A stretch of DNA of 64,000 nt from Limnephilus marmoratus (Eukaryota; Arthropoda; Insecta; Trichoptera; Limnephilidae), in assembly GCA_917880885.1 (NCBI GenBank), contig OU862934.1, positions 32,162,734 through 32,226,733 on the forward strand, read 5' to 3'. Under the pieces are notes generated by a model. The model did not search any database, was not told the DNA's origin, and was given only the letters and a program-made list of their open reading frames with translations. Positions within the stretch are counted from its first letter, which is position 1; every line of letters begins with the position of its first letter. Shown piece by piece: positions 21,261 through 32,439 of this stretch. Both the position numbers and the translations under genes were made by a program.

Positions 21261-22700
21261 CCATCACGCCATTTCTCCGCAGGGATAGGCAGAATGGTTA
21301 GACCGCCAAACAACTCGGTCTTGGCACACACTCCTTGCCTCGTTCACATTCATACATGTATATCATCTCATACATGTTCTTCTATGATTCTGACTCTTCA
21401 TATGGCCCGACTCAAATATCGGATTCACTTGGTGGAGCCATGTCTTCCTCGGGCGTCCCCGACTTCTTCTATCATTCATATTCGATCTAGTATTTTTATA
21501 TAAAATCTTGCATAATACAATTGACAGCCCTGAATTCTTGGCGCTCATAAATTTTAATGTGCCAGCCAGAAATACAAGGTCAGTACTACCCTTTAATTCT
21601 GGCAATACTACGACTAGGGCACAATTCCATATACCACTATATAGAATTCAAAACTTGGGTAATATGTATTCGCACATAGATATATGGAATATGTCACTGA
21701 TACACTATAAACATGAAATAATAAAATAATTTATCTATAATTTAAATGCTCACTAAGAATTTTTTTGTAAATTTACTTCATCGACTTAATAATTAATAAA
21801 AATTCAAATTGAAAAGTTTTGAACTCCTGCAACTCACGAACCTACCATCTACATAAATATAGCGGTTTCACGCTATGAGTGACCAATAAGTACTTAGGTG
21901 TTTGTTTTTCATGATTATTGTTGTAAATTTTGAAACACATCTGATGACCTTACTTTACAATTTTTGTTCCTTTTATATTTATATCATGCATGTATTTTTT
22001 TTATTTTTATAGCAACTTTATTGTTTTTATTTCTCACTGTACTTTTAAATTTTTGTTACTTTTATTTCATGTTTGTATTTTTGTTTTCTATTGTAACTTT
22101 TATTTATATTATATTTTTCTTTTTTACATTAAAATTGTACTGTCTTTATACATTTATGTAAAAGCCCTCTGGGCGTAAATTAATTAAATAAATAAATAAA
22201 TAAATATTTGCGTCATATATTCTCCTTACACACCTTTCTTTATTCATTCACTCTACATGCCCAAACCATCTGACCGTCTCTTTCTTAATATTACTCATAC
22301 GCTTACATCAGCCTTGCATTCTTTGCGGATCTCCACATTTCTCACACGATCATACATGGTTTTACAATACATACGCCTCAGGGATCTCATTTCTACAGCA
22401 TGCAGTCTACTTTCATCCTACCTCTGCCAGTTCCTTGCCTCACTGCCATATGTGCATCAGGGTAAGTACCAGCACTCCATTGTGGACGGTTAGCTTCGCT
22501 TTTTTTAGATATTTTTGTTGGCGCCAACGGCGTTCAGTCCTCCATTAACAGACTTACCAGCATTTATCCTTATTTCAATATCTCTATCAGCCTTCCCATC
22601 TCTTGTAAACATACTTTCCAAATAAACAAACTCATCCACCTGCTCCAAATATTCATCATTCACAACTACGAGTATGTTGCACATTGTTTTCGTTGTCGCT
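21261..22700 (-). mobile_element. RTE-like LINE, interrupted by LINE H
   Basis: Minus-strand pieces at 21261-21480 (MNVNEA/CQD-like end and GRPRKTWLHQVNPI) and 22206-22700 (EYLEQVDEFVYLESMFTRDG and RINAGKSVNGGLNAVGAN) come from one RTE C-terminal region with several stops. The two parts rejoin across LINE H: the CGTCATATATTCTCC that follows in other copies sits directly after LINE H. Confidence 0.75.
21484..22204 (+). mobile_element. LINE H copy 1, 3' end
   Basis: An 82-codon open C-terminal frame (21484-21729; DLVFLYKILHNTIDSPEF, then PARNTRS) ends at a stop. The 3' UTR ends with TGTAAAAGCCCTCTGGGC and (AAAT)n at about 22204. It is paralogous to 28999-29818 and inserted in an RTE copy. Confidence 0.75.
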
Positions 22701-22709
22701 CTTTTAAAA

Positions 22710-23600
22710 AATATATTTGTCTTCTAGGCCGCTCGCTCACCGGTGAGTCAGTAAAATTTTCAAAAAAACACATTTTTATGTGCGATTTTGACCCTTATGT
22801 ATAAATAAACTGTAACAAGATCAAGGTCAGAATCACTTGCGCCATCAGTGTTCTTGATATCGCCAAAAGTTTTATTCACCTGGCAGCACCAGAATATTTG
22901 TGGAATATGAATGTCACATTTTCCCGCGAATTGAACTGTCAAAGTCAGTCGATGGTCGGTCACAAAAACTTCAAAAACCTGTCAATTCATCAAATAAACA
23001 CAAGTAATGTTGTTTTTATCGATAGTATATTTTTCAAAGAATGTCTTCCGGTAAATAAAATAAACTATAGTTAAAAATAAATGCACAAAATATTACTTCA
23101 AAAGCATTCTTTCCGAGATTTCATACGATGTATCCTGGCATAACCAAATGTATGAAAAAACTACCTTGAGTGGGTCACACATACTTTGACTTTTATTGAT
23201 CCATCTCTTCGCTGATTAGAAATATTGGAAACCACAATTTTTTAATGTGATCTAATTTAGAGTACCTAATAAAAAACACAATATTTAAATGTATCTTTAA
23301 TATAATATATGTTGGGTACAGTAATATAATCAGGAGATTGAAGATGGCGTGTATTCATTCGTTATCGACCGCAGAATATTGTAATATAATAACGCAGATG
23401 AAGCGTTCATTCTTTGATATCAAAGAAGTTGTTTTAATTAAGGCTTTTCAAACTTTTCAATGTTTATTTAAGTAGAAATATTAGAAGAAAGTAACACACT
23501 TTGTTTAATATGTCAGGTACGCCTCCTAAGTCATACACATTTCTGGCAACGTTACATTATCGTGTAAACAAGATTATGGGCCAGAGTGATTTTAAACTAT
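22710..23600. other. No recognisable feature
   Basis: AT-rich sequence with a moderately GC-rich spot at 22840-22960. I found no long frame or repeat partner. Confidence 0.35.
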
Positions 23601-23610
23601 TTATTAAAAA

Positions 23611-23903
23611 CTAGCTGGCACCCGGCATGTTTTGCTATGCCATTTAATTAATAAATTATTTTTTCTTGCGTGTCCTTTCCCATTCGTCCCGTTCCCTTTC
23701 CGCCTCCCCTTTCTCCTACTCCACTCCCCCCTTCCCCCGTCCCGCGAACCACAGTCAGCTCGCGTGCCACCTATTGCAGCTCACCAGTAATTTTATACAA
23801 ACCTTGTCCTGACAATAACAAATACAAAAAAAAAAGAATTATCCAATTTGATGCAGTAGTTCGGAAGTTATGCGCGTACATACATTTTTGCGATTCATTT
23901 TTG
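23611..23903 (-). mobile_element. Helitron, non-autonomous, 5'-truncated
   Basis: The 3' end on minus has hairpin GGCATAGCAAAACATGCC and ends CTAG (23611-23614) followed by T. The body holds a pyrimidine-rich block on plus (purine on minus), TTGTCAGGACAAGG and a GTACGCGCATAACTTCC segment near the lost 5' end. It shares its body with the copies at 27669, 31056, 31820 and 38363. Confidence 0.8.
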
Positions 23904-23954
23904 TTTGTTCAGAAGATTTTTGACATATTTCCAAAACAAATTGACGTATCTCCA

Positions 23955-24297
23955 TCAGGATTCTTTTTTTATGTGCATACCTCACTAGTATCCCAGCTGC
24001 TCTCGTCTGGAGCCAGTGAGACTATGGCATCCCCAATTGGGGTACGTTGTGAGGCTGAAGGAAGTAGGGTGGGGAAAGAGATGGGGAAGAGGAAGGTGGG
24101 GAAGTACATGGCTCTTCAGTTATGGTCACCAAATACGGCTAAAGTCATTTCAAGCCACGTTTCAATTCTAAATGGTGGTCTTACGTCAGAGTGACACTGA
24201 GAGTATCTTCCACCCTAGAACGTGCCGCAAATATACAAAATAACACAACTTCTCGACCTTCGGATTGCGAGTCAAGAGCCTTACCCCTAGACCACGA
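23955..24297 (-). mobile_element. SINE2 with tRNA-like head
   Basis: On minus: a tRNA-like head at about 24250-24297 (GGTAAGGCTCTTGACTCGC), then the body with ACTCTCAGTGTCACTC, ACCACCATTTAGAATTG and GACCATAACTG, to the distal end (GTCTCACTGGCTCCAGACG) near 23990 and a run of A (TTTTTTT on plus). The B box is partly deleted. Confidence 0.75.
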
Positions 24298-24700
24298 TAT
24301 TAATTTATGGAATGGAAGCATGGACTCTTACTGAAGAACTAATTCGGCGACTTGCGGCATTCGAGATGTGGATCTACAGAAGAATACTTAAAATAAGCTG
24401 GATGGACAGGGTTACGAATGAAGATGTTATGGTTGGGATGAATAAAGACAAAGAAGTTATTAAAACTATAAAAAACCGAAAACTTCAATATCTTGGACAT
24501 GTGATAAAACATCCAGAGAAGTATGAGATCTTGCATCTCATAATGCAGGGAAAGATTGGCCTGGAAGAAGGAAAACCTCATGGCTGAAAAACCTGAGTCA
24601 GTGGTTTGGCCAGTCTACTGTAGTGCTATTCTGGGCCGCAGTAAACAAATTCCGCATAGCCAACATGATAGCCAACGCCCGTTGAACGAACAGGGCACAG
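24297..24700 (+). mobile_element. RTE-type LINE C-terminal fragment
   Basis: The frame 24297-24587 reads LIYGMEAWTLTEELIRRL, EMWIYRRILKISWMDRVTNE and RKLQYLGHVIKHPEKYE. After a small deletion and frameshift, KNLSQWFGQST and NKFRIANMIANAR follow to about 24692. This is the familiar RT-downstream region of insect RTE/L1-like LINEs. RT motifs are missing. Confidence 0.75.
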
Positions 24701-24769
24701 GGAGAAGTTTTTTTTATTTTTTATTTTGTGATTTTCGGATTTTTGTTCAGGCTTAAAAAATGGTGGAAA

Positions 24770-24840
24770 ATTTTCTTTTTTTATTGTAAATACGGCACAA
24801 GGGTCCCAATTGCTCACCTCTGGAGCCAGCAGAAGCCTTG
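24770..24840 (-). mobile_element. SINE2 distal-end fragment
   Basis: Contains GTAAATACGGCACAAGGGTC and GCTCACCTCTGGAGCCAGC, the SINE2 3' part read on the opposite strand. The rest is absent. Confidence 0.5.
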
Positions 24841-24849
24841 TTAACATTA

Positions 24850-25395
24850 AAATAATGACAAAAAATAACTTTTTCTAGAACATTGTAAATCTCCTGAAAC
24901 TTCTCGGTGCCACTCTGAAACACGGTCCATATTATTTTTCTATACAAATTCATAATATATTACGTCAATTTGTACTCTCGCTCTAAGAAAAACTCGCATG
25001 TTTGAATTTTGAAATTAAAATATTCTCTCTCACAAGTCTGTAGGCGAAACTTATTTATTTATTCATCATGAATATGAATTAGATCACATTGCTGATGTGT
25101 GCTCTACAGATCTCTTTGAGAGTTGAGGAGCTTTTTCACGTCTCATTTTTTGCATTTCGTAATATCAAAAAAAACATTTTTTTGAGGATAGTTTTAAGTG
25201 AATTAAAACTCTGAGTTTTAACAAAAGGTATATATAACAAACTGTGGTGTATTTATTATTACTGTAGTTTCAGATTTGCCAATAGACGTCGATAGGTTAG
25301 TTTATAATGCGAAGTTCTGCTATATCCCAAAAACATTTTGAGAAAGTAACTTTTAAAGTTAAATATTTTATACAAAATCTCTACATCTTCTCTAT
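24850..25395. other. No recognisable feature
   Basis: AT-rich spacer without a repeat partner. Confidence 0.35.
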
Positions 25396-25399
25396 CTCT

Positions 25400-25890
25400 T
25401 CTCTACATATTATAAATTAAAGTCCCCTGCGTTGTCTGTCTGTCTGTCTGTTCGCGATAAACTCGAAAAATACTGAACGGATTTTCATGCGGTTTTCACC
25501 AATAGATAGAGTGTTTTGTGAGGAAGATTTAGGTATATAATATGTCAAGGATTTGTGTAAATTGGTTGAAACATAACGATAATTGTTAGAAGTGTCGGAA
25601 AAAGTCAAGCCGCCTGGTAGCTTTCATCGAAAACGCTGCCTAATCCTTTGGGGATATAACAAAACAATGCGTAGTGATTCCTCTTTTATAGTACTGCAAA
25701 AAGGTCCGCGAAGGCATATATCTATCTTTTACGGATAGCTTACTATACCCATTCTATCTTCTAAAAAAATGGTTACGTACATTGCGGTAATTGAAAAGTT
25801 ATTTAGACGGATACAGTATTAATCCTTATTAACTTACATACGTTAGTTACCCCAAGCATTTCATGCACATTATTATAATCTTTCACACCA
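25400..25890 (+). mobile_element. Helitron-type element, 3' end missing
   Basis: Starts TCTCTACATATTATAAATTA like the complete element right after it, then (CTGT)n, CGATAAACTCGAAAAATACTG, ATTTTCATGCGGTTTTC and AGTCAAGCCGCCTGGTAGC. The 5' TC end is good; no CTAG end is found before 25891. No Rep/helicase coding is seen. Confidence 0.65.
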
Positions 25891-26042
25891 TCTCTACATA
25901 TTATAAATTAAAGTCCTCCGCGGCATCTGTCTGTCTCTTTGCGATAAACTCAAAGACGGCGGTGGTTATAAAGGTTGGATAACCATCCAGTAGATGACGT
26001 TGTGTTTTATTAGCCACAGCAACGCGTGGCCGGGTCAGCTAG
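25891..26042 (+). mobile_element. Complete 152-bp Helitron
   Basis: Begins TC at 25891 after an A, and ends CTAG at 26039-26042 before a T, fitting insertion between A and T. A terminal hairpin GCCAC-AGCAACGC-GTGGC stands about 10 bp from the end. It shares the 5' end with the preceding element and is far too short to encode protein, so it must have moved in trans. Confidence 0.88.
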
Positions 26043-26258
26043 TTCATAATAAAATTCAACCTAACTAACGATCGTGGCTCCCTTATCTGAAGGTACACGT
26101 GACCAATGATGACCTTAAATACTAGGGGCAGTCAAAAAGTAATGCCTCCTATTTTTTGTACTTAAATAAAGTTAGTTAAGTGAAAATTTTGAATTTGGTG
26201 CTATTCCTCAAACCTTAGTAGTAACTTTTTGCGTCAACAGGTGGCAGCACTGCAGTCG

Positions 26259-27555
26259 CTTGCAAAATGGCCGACATCGATGTTCGTATTAGACAGCGTT
26301 CTGTGATTGATTCATCACAGTAGAAGGTGAAACGCCCAATCTCATTCATGAAAGACTGAAAAATGTGTACCATGATGCAACAGTGGACGTTAGCACTGCT
26401 AGATGATGGGTTCACCACTATAACGAAGCTGAAGGACAAACACAGCTGGTTGACGAAAAGCTGAAAAGTGACTACACGCAACATTTTGAGCGAGTTGATG
26501 ACATCATTCTTGGTGACCCAAGATAACTACAGTGTCGCATTATTTCCCTCATTAAAGGCTGTGTGTGTAATTTGACAACTGATTATTCAACAAAAGTTTG
26601 TGCAAGGTGAGTACCAAGAAAGTTAACGGGCGAGTAAAGAAACAAGAAAAACAATAGACTCACAACACTTGCAGCGCTTTGTTTCTGGAAAAAATATGGA
26701 TTCATTTTTTTTGATCCTGAGAATCAAAGAGGCAGTCAACGGAATTATAATAATAATAATAATGATTTATTGTCTTCCTTTCTTAGTAACTTGTAGAGAT
26801 AATGATATCCTCACTGGGATCTCCCGTGCTGAGGATTTCATTTACATATATTATTATAATTGAATTATTAGAAATTAATATGAATTAGTTATAAACATAT
26901 ATCATGTGGTATTTTTTATAATAATTATAAAGTAAATAATATAGTGTTTTTTTATAATTCAGTTCACTACATTCGGTTTTAGTCTGTATTTGATATAAAC
27001 ATATTTTCAGTTTCTGATCTCCCTATATTTAGTATCCAGCTTTTTATTTAAAATTTAAATGTTATAATGTTGTGGTTTTTGAGTGAGAGTGGTATTTTGT
27101 TTTAGAGTTTAATGCCATAATTTAAGAAGCTTTTTTGCCCAAATTTTGTGTTAGTAGTTACTTGTTGGATATGTTTTTGACCATGAGATCTAGTGTTTCT
27201 AATGTACATGTTAGTTGTTATTTCTTGGGTTTTGTACTTATGAATGTAAATGAGTATAGTTTTAGAATATAGTTGTTTAATTGTCATTATGTTAAGATTG
27301 TTGAAGATTTCGTCAGTGCTAGTTCTTACAGGAACTTTCAGTAAAATTTTCATCATGGCTTTTTTTGAGTTTGAGTTTTTATTATTGCATCACACAAATT
27401 CACCAAGGGCAAAAAAATCAAAACTGTTTGATCGGCCGGGAAAATTATGGCGATGGAGTTCTGGATGTGACCTTGCTTTTTACAACACTGTAATACATGC
27501 CCTTGTTAAAAGACGGGCCAAAGCTGTGGAAATGGATGGAGATATTGAAAAGTAA
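26259..27555 (+). pseudogene. Mariner transposase, decayed
   Basis: The start is MADIDVRIRQRSVIDS (26268 on). Frameshifted pieces give HERLKNVYHDATVDVSTAR and WVHHYNEAEGQTQLVDEK, the helix-turn-helix DNA-binding region. A later piece (LQRFVSGKNMDSF and FFDPENQRG, 26670-26740) is the area of the first catalytic aspartate. After the LINE, HTNSPRAKKSK and the C-terminal HALVKRRAKAVEMDGD (to 27555) are seen. The central DD-region is deleted, so no active transposase is possible. Confidence 0.82.
26743..27360 (-). mobile_element. LINE D copy 3, inside the mariner
   Basis: The minus frame 27102-27356 reads LLKVPVRTSTDEIFNN and RNTRSHGQKHIQQ, the C-terminal part of LINE D. The 3' UTR has the CTCACTGGGATCTCCCGTGC hairpin (26811-26830) and ends in (AAT)n at 26743-26765, so it is 5'-truncated with a repeat-type tail. 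Confidence 0.8.
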
Positions 27556-27668
27556 CAAATTAATCGTACGTAGAGTAGTTTTCAACCCATGTGATTGCAT
27601 TTTTTATATCTCATCAATTAAAGGAGAAAAAAATAGGAGGCATTACTTTTTGACTTTTCCTAGTATAA

Positions 27669-28134
27669 TCTTATATATAAAAATGAATCGCTGAATGTGT
27701 TGCTAAGCGCATAACTTTCGAACGACGGCACCAAATTGGACAATTCTTTTTTTTGTATGTTGGTTATTGTCAGGACAAGGTTTTTATGAAACTTTCGGTG
27801 AGCTCTAGCATTATGAAATTTGTATAAAAAATTGCTATTGGTGGCACGCGAGGAAGAGGCTATTGCTATGGAAAGCGGGAGGGGGGTAGAGATTGGGGAG
27901 GGGAACCAGAAAGGAGGAGGGGAACCTGGGAGGGGTGAGGGAAGTTGGGAGGGGTAGGTTCGCGGGACGGGGGAAGGGGGGGAGTAGAGTGGGGAGAGGG
28001 AAGGTGGAGGTGACGGAGTGGGAACGGAAGAAAAAAGGGGAGACGGAAGGGGAACGGGACGATTGGGAAAGGACACTCAGGGAGAAACAATTTCTTTATT
28101 AAATGGCATAGCAACGCATGCCGGGGCCAGCTAG
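27669..28134 (+). mobile_element. Complete non-autonomous Helitron, 466 bp
   Basis: TC start (27669-27670) with TTATATATAAAAATGAATCG; ends CTAG (28131-28134) before T. Hairpin GGCAT-AGCAACGC-ATGCC lies near the end. The middle (27872-28050) is a purine block with many GGGG runs. It is inserted a few bases beyond the mariner's right TA. Confidence 0.9.
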
Positions 28135-28192
28135 TAATAGTATTTTTATACAAATATAACCCATGTCCTTTATATTACAACTTTTTTTTAAC

Positions 28193-28260
28193 CCGTGACC
28201 TCTCGATGGATAGTCCGAGACAGTCGAGATCCTTATACCTCAACCACAGAAGCCTTTCAA
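28193..28260 (-). mobile_element. tRNA-like SINE head remnant
   Basis: On minus it starts AGGCTTCTGTGGTTGAGG and TATAAGGATCTCGACTGTC, and ends GTCACGGGTT before a T-rich stretch. It has A-box-like and incomplete B-box-like parts. Confidence 0.5.
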
Positions 28261-28284
28261 ACTTGTAGAAAATATTAATTGAGA

Positions 28285-28770
28285 GGGTATTACCAGAGAA
28301 AACCAGAAATATGTCATTTATAAATCAGATTTTAGACGTATTGACTCCTTTCCACAAAAAAATATAAATGGATTTCGAAAGGTTGTTCTTTTATCTAGCA
28401 TTCGCATGTTTTAAATTTTGGGATTTTTTATTTATTTTTAGTATAAAAAGGTTATACCATAGGTCGTTGGCAGATTTGTTAAATTTTCAAAAAAGATTTT
28501 GTATTATACCACACCCATTTCAAATCATATAATCATGCAGAAAAATAAATCAATACATCGTCTGGGTATCGCATGTTTTAGAATTTTATTTTTTGTTTAA
28601 ATAAAATCATTAAAAAATATATACGTACATGTGTTTCTTGACGAAAATTTGTTCCGTTTGTGTATTTATTTGCGCACTCATAATATATATTTCAGATTTT
28701 TTTAACATTCTTTTTTAACTTTAAATAAATAAATAAACGTTTTGAGAAACACATGCCAGCAATAAAAGAG
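28285..28770 (+). repeat. Repeat V copy 1
   Basis: Shares ACCAGAGAAAACC, TTTTAGACGTATTGACTC, ATGGATTTCGAAAG and TTCTTTTATCTAGCATTCGC with 61826-62540, and a diverged form with 48285-48890. All three are in the same orientation. It is unclassified and non-coding. Confidence 0.75.
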
Positions 28771-28998
28771 TAATATTTCAAAGCCACCGGTCAACGACGC
28801 GACGTTTGCCACAAGCCTCTATATAGATTACATTCATAATGTACACACATTCTTCTAAGTAACCTGACACGTCATTTCAACGTACATTAAATACATCTTA
28901 TACATTCATCGCAATTAACTCATAACTTAACTGTTGTCTACACTAATTATCTCACATTAATAGGATTAACATTATTTACTCCTCAATCTTTTCCTTTG

Positions 28999-29818
28999 TA
29001 GAACCCTAACTGATTTTAAGTCCTTGGATTGCATGAAAACACTCTACATTTCATTAGTTAGATGTCAAGTTGAATATAATTCACCTATTTGGTCCCCTTT
29101 CTATAAAGTACACTCTAAAACAAAATAGAACGAGTTCAACACAAATTTCTTAGGTACTTAAATTTCAAACTCAAAATTCCAATAGAAAACATTAATTATT
29201 TAAGTTTAATGAATCGACTAAATTTAATTACGCTGTCTGACAGAAGAATCATTTCAGACCTAATTTTATTGTACAGAATTATGAACAACCTAATTGACAG
29301 CCCTGCCATCGTTTCTACTATTAAACTTCTTGTACCGACAAGGAATACTAGACAAAATATAACATTCTTTTGCAACACATACACAACTAACTATCAATCA
29401 CACTCACTTACCAATAGGATGCATTATTTAGGCAACAAGTTTGGTGGTATTGTAGATGTATTTGCTGATTCCCTTTACATTCTAAAATGCAATTTAAACC
29501 AACACTTTGTTGAATCCTACAAATTATTGTAACATGGGTATAATATATTTAACGATTTGATTTGTTATTGTAATGTTTATATTATATTTTGTTCTATGTT
29601 ATTGTTAAATATTACATTGTTTAAAATATTTCACGGGTTTTCACAAGATTATACAAGCGGTTTTTTTTCTTTAAAAACTACTTGTATATTCTTAAAAGTT
29701 TTTTCACTTTTATAACTCTTGGTATAAATTCTATGTATGTGTTATCCTAGATATCTTAAATATTATTTTCTAATCTATGTAAAAGCCCCCACGGGCGTAT
29801 AACAACAATAAATAAATA
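28999..29818 (+). mobile_element. LINE H copy 2, 3' part
   Basis: Frames read RTLTDFKSLDCMKTLYISLV, then (after a shift near 29127) KIERVQHKFLRYLNFKLK, and 29209-29532 gives MNRLNLITLSDRRII and PTRNTRQNITFF to a stop. The 3' UTR ends TGTAAAAGCCCCCACGGGC and AATAAATAAAT. RT catalytic motifs are absent. Confidence 0.75.
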
Positions 29819-29829
29819 AATCTTTCTCT

Positions 29830-30100
29830 CACCAAGGTACAAATTGTGTACAAGAAGATAAATATTCTTCATATTAACAACTTGTCCTGATGAAGATAAT
29901 TACTGGAGCGACCGCGACAGCGCAATTTAAAACTTTTTTCTCCGATTGCTCGAGATTTTTTAATTGAATATTTTCCGCCCACATTAATAATATAATAATA
30001 TTTTTTTATTTTAGTAATTTATACATTTAAGTTTACAAATTTCTAATTAATTACAATATTTCATATTGCAGCTAATTAATTACAATATTTCACATTCACT
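29830..30100. other. AT-rich spacer with a small Penelope-like match
   Basis: 29858-29885 (GATAAATATTCTTCATATTAAC) matches 2311-2333 of the Penelope-like remnant, and is followed by CTGATGAAG without a matching GAAA. The rest is unclassified. Confidence 0.35.
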
Positions 30101-30104
30101 ATAT

Positions 30105-30665
30105 TTTTTCTAGTTTTATGTAGCTCCTACAATACATCTCGAACTTTCCAATTGGTGTGGACTTTAAAGTTTCTGGTAGCGTGTTATATAACTTCATTCC
30201 CTTGTACAGTAAACTGTTCTGCGTATTCGCTTTGTCCTTTTTTTGTAGCCTAATTTCCTTGCACGTCCTTGTGTTATATCTGTGAATGTCCTTGTTGTAT
30301 ACAATTTTATTTGAGTATTTTGGTAATGTTTTTCAATATTTTGTGGATAAATACCATTGTGTTCAAGGTCAGCATCTGTTTCAGGGTTAACCAATTTAGT
30401 TCCATTAACATTTTTATTATTTTTGAAAATCTATTTCGTCGAAGTATTATTCTCATTGCCCTGTTTTGGAGAATTCGTAACTTATTTTGTTCTCTTTCGA
30501 ACTTCCAAAAATTTCGTTTTGCCAATTTTCTTTTGGTGTATTCAGCATGTCCATTGAAATTTAGTTTGGAATCTAATATAACTCCTAAGTATTTCATTTC
30601 AGTAACATTTTCAATAATTTCACCATCAATTTAAATTTTGCTTTCACTGAATGTCTTCTTGAATC
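30105..30665 (-). mobile_element. Jockey/I-like LINE C-terminal fragment
   Basis: The minus frame 30307-30597 reads MKYLGVILDSKLNFNGHAEY, RILQNRAMRIILRRNRFS and NWLTLKQML. The following frame (30394-30194 with shifts) gives HRYNTRTCKEIRLQKKDKA. This is the RT-downstream region. Palm motifs are not present; stops separate the parts. Confidence 0.7.
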
Positions 30666-30880
30666 GAATCACCATATATTTTGTTTTTTAAGCTTATTAA
30701 TTTTATCTAACTTGATACATCATTTAGTTCATACATCATCAATCATAGATCCGAATTTTATTACGGAGATAATCAAACTAATTAAAGTTCTATATTGCCA
30801 ATTAATTCACCTATCTTTTATCGATTATCACATATTTATACGATTTATATAAAAAAATATTATAAAATCGTAAACTTCTA
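30666..30880. other. AT-rich spacer
   Basis: No recognised feature. Confidence 0.3.
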
Positions 30881-31002
30881 CTTAATTGACACTGTTATTA
30901 TATTCCACGAACAAGATTGGACAAGAACCTACAAGGAGGCGGAACATGGCCTGGCTGTACTTCAAAACTGGCTAAAAGTGAACTCCCTTACATTAAATGT
31001 TA

Positions 31003-31062
31003 TCTATATAAATCTATCTATCTATCTTCTATCTTCTATCTTTCTTCTATTCTTCTATCTAT
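31003..31062. repeat. (TCTA)n/(TTCTA)n microsatellite
   Basis: Imperfect TCTA and TCTTCTA repeats just before the Helitron 5' end, probably grown from its TCTAT start. Confidence 0.75.
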
Positions 31063-31488
31063 ATAAATAAAAATGAATCGCCGAAATGTATGTACGCGCA
31101 TAACTTCCGAACGACTGCACCAAATTGGATAATTCTTTTTTTTGTGTGTTTGTTATTGTCAGGACAAGGTTTGTATAAAACTACTGGTGAGCTCTGGTAT
31201 TATGAAATTTATATAAAAAAAATTGCAATAGGTGGCACGCGAGATGTTTGAAAACTGAATATACCGGGACTGGGAGGGGGGTTCGTGGGATGGGGGGAGG
31301 AGGGGAGTGGAGTGGGGAGAGGGAAGGTGGAGGAGGCGGAGTAGGAACGCAAAAGGGGAAGGGGACGCAGGAGAGGAAGGGGAGGCGGAAGTGGAGGCGG
31401 AAAGGGAACGGGACGAATGGGAAAGGACACGCAGGGAGATACAATTTCTTTATTAAATGGCATGGAAACGCATGCCGGGAACCAGCTA
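31056..31488 (+). mobile_element. Helitron inside LINE D copy 4
   Basis: TC start and TATATAAATAAAAATGAATC; same body as 27669-28134 with the purine block at 31260-31420. The hairpin loop is GGAAACGC and the end reads CAGCTATC, not CTAG, so the 3' terminus has mutated or is cut. Confidence 0.8.
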
Positions 31489-31819
31489 TCTAACTTTGTC
31501 CAAAAACAAAAGAGGACAACCAATGAATGTGCATACCCTCAAATTACATGAATGTCAAAATACTTTTCCACAATGTTCCTGCCCGTCTATAACCCAAACA
31601 AAAAGTATTAAATATCTTGGGATTTAAATTGATGAAAAACTACAGTGGAATTCACACATTGATCTTACCTCAAAAAAGCTAACAAAACTCATCTACTTCT
31701 TCAAAAAATTAAGAAACATCTTGTCGATGAGGGATCTAAAGAGAGTATATTGTGCTTTATGCCACTCTCGATTGGAATATGGAGTAATAGGCTGGGGCTC
31801 AGCAGAATTAAATTTATCT

Positions 31820-32267
31820 CAGCGGAAACGTATGTATGCGCATAACTTCCGAACGACTGCACCAAATTGGATAATTCTTTTTTTGTGTTCGTTATTGTCA
31901 GGACAAGGTTTGGATAAAACTACTGGTGAGCTCTGGCATTATGAAATTTGTATAAAAAAATTGCGATAGGTGGCACGCGACCTGTTTGAAAACTGAATTA
32001 CCTCGGGTAGGGGGTTGGCGGGAGGGGGGTTGAGGGAACCTGGGAGGGGGGATGGAACTTGGGAGGGGGGAGGGGAACCCAGGAGGGGGGTTCGCGGGAT
32101 GGAGGAAGGGGAGAGTGGAGTGGGAAGAGGAATGGTGGAGGAGGCGGAGTGGGAACCCGAGAGGGAAAGGTGTCACGGGAGAGGAACGGTAAGAATGTGA
32201 AAGGACACGCAGGGAGAAACAATTTCTTTATTAAATGGCATAGCAACGCATGCCAGGTAACAGCTAA
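31820..32267 (+). mobile_element. Helitron, slightly 5'-truncated, CTAA end
   Basis: Begins within the GAAACGTATGTATGCGCATAA segment, with a purine block at 32000-32170, and ends with the hairpin and CTAA (32264-32267) before T, an allowed CTRR variant. Its last part forms one arm of the palindrome at 32244-32317. Confidence 0.8.
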
Positions 32268-32317
32268 TATATCATGAATTGGCACATGATATATTAGCTG
32301 TTACCTGGCATGCGTTG
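32244..32317. repeat. Perfect 33-bp inverted repeat of a Helitron 3' end
   Basis: Arms 32244-32276 and 32285-32317 are exact complements with an 8-bp spacer. Each carries the hairpin-distal half and CAGCTAAT. The right arm has no Helitron body beyond it. Confidence 0.92.
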
Positions 32318-32439
32318 ATTGTGCCCATGAGGTGATTTTTTTTACAATAACACAGCTCTACAAAATCATCCAAATATTATTATTATTATTTGACGGAGGT
32401 AAACATATAGACAGATAGGATGGACCGCCCAATAACTGT

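Larger units (their letters stand above)
26125..27660 (+). mobile_element. Mariner-like transposon, split by a LINE
   Basis: Terminal inverted repeats share AAAAAGTAATGCCTCCTATTTT (left near 26133, inverse on the right near 27632-27655), with TA on both sides (26123-26124 and 27661-27662). The interior is transposase, broken by LINE D copy 3 (26743-27360). The right flank is abutted by a Helitron at 27669. Confidence 0.88.
30880..31817 (+). mobile_element. LINE D copy 4, interrupted by a Helitron
   Basis: 30888-31002 reads DTVIIFHEQDWTRTYKEAE and WLKVNSLTLN. After the Helitron (31056-31488) the frame returns with YLTLSKNKRGQPMN, YFFKKLRNILSMRDL and HSRLEYGVIGWGSAE up to 31808. Then a second Helitron cuts it off. 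It has no RT palm beyond the last residue of the FADD box. Confidence 0.8.

Noticed and set aside
27660..28153. Proline/serine-rich proteins
   Set aside because: These frames are the pyrimidine strand of the Helitron G-rich block; the same happens at 31181-31523, 31898-32285 and 38348-38808.
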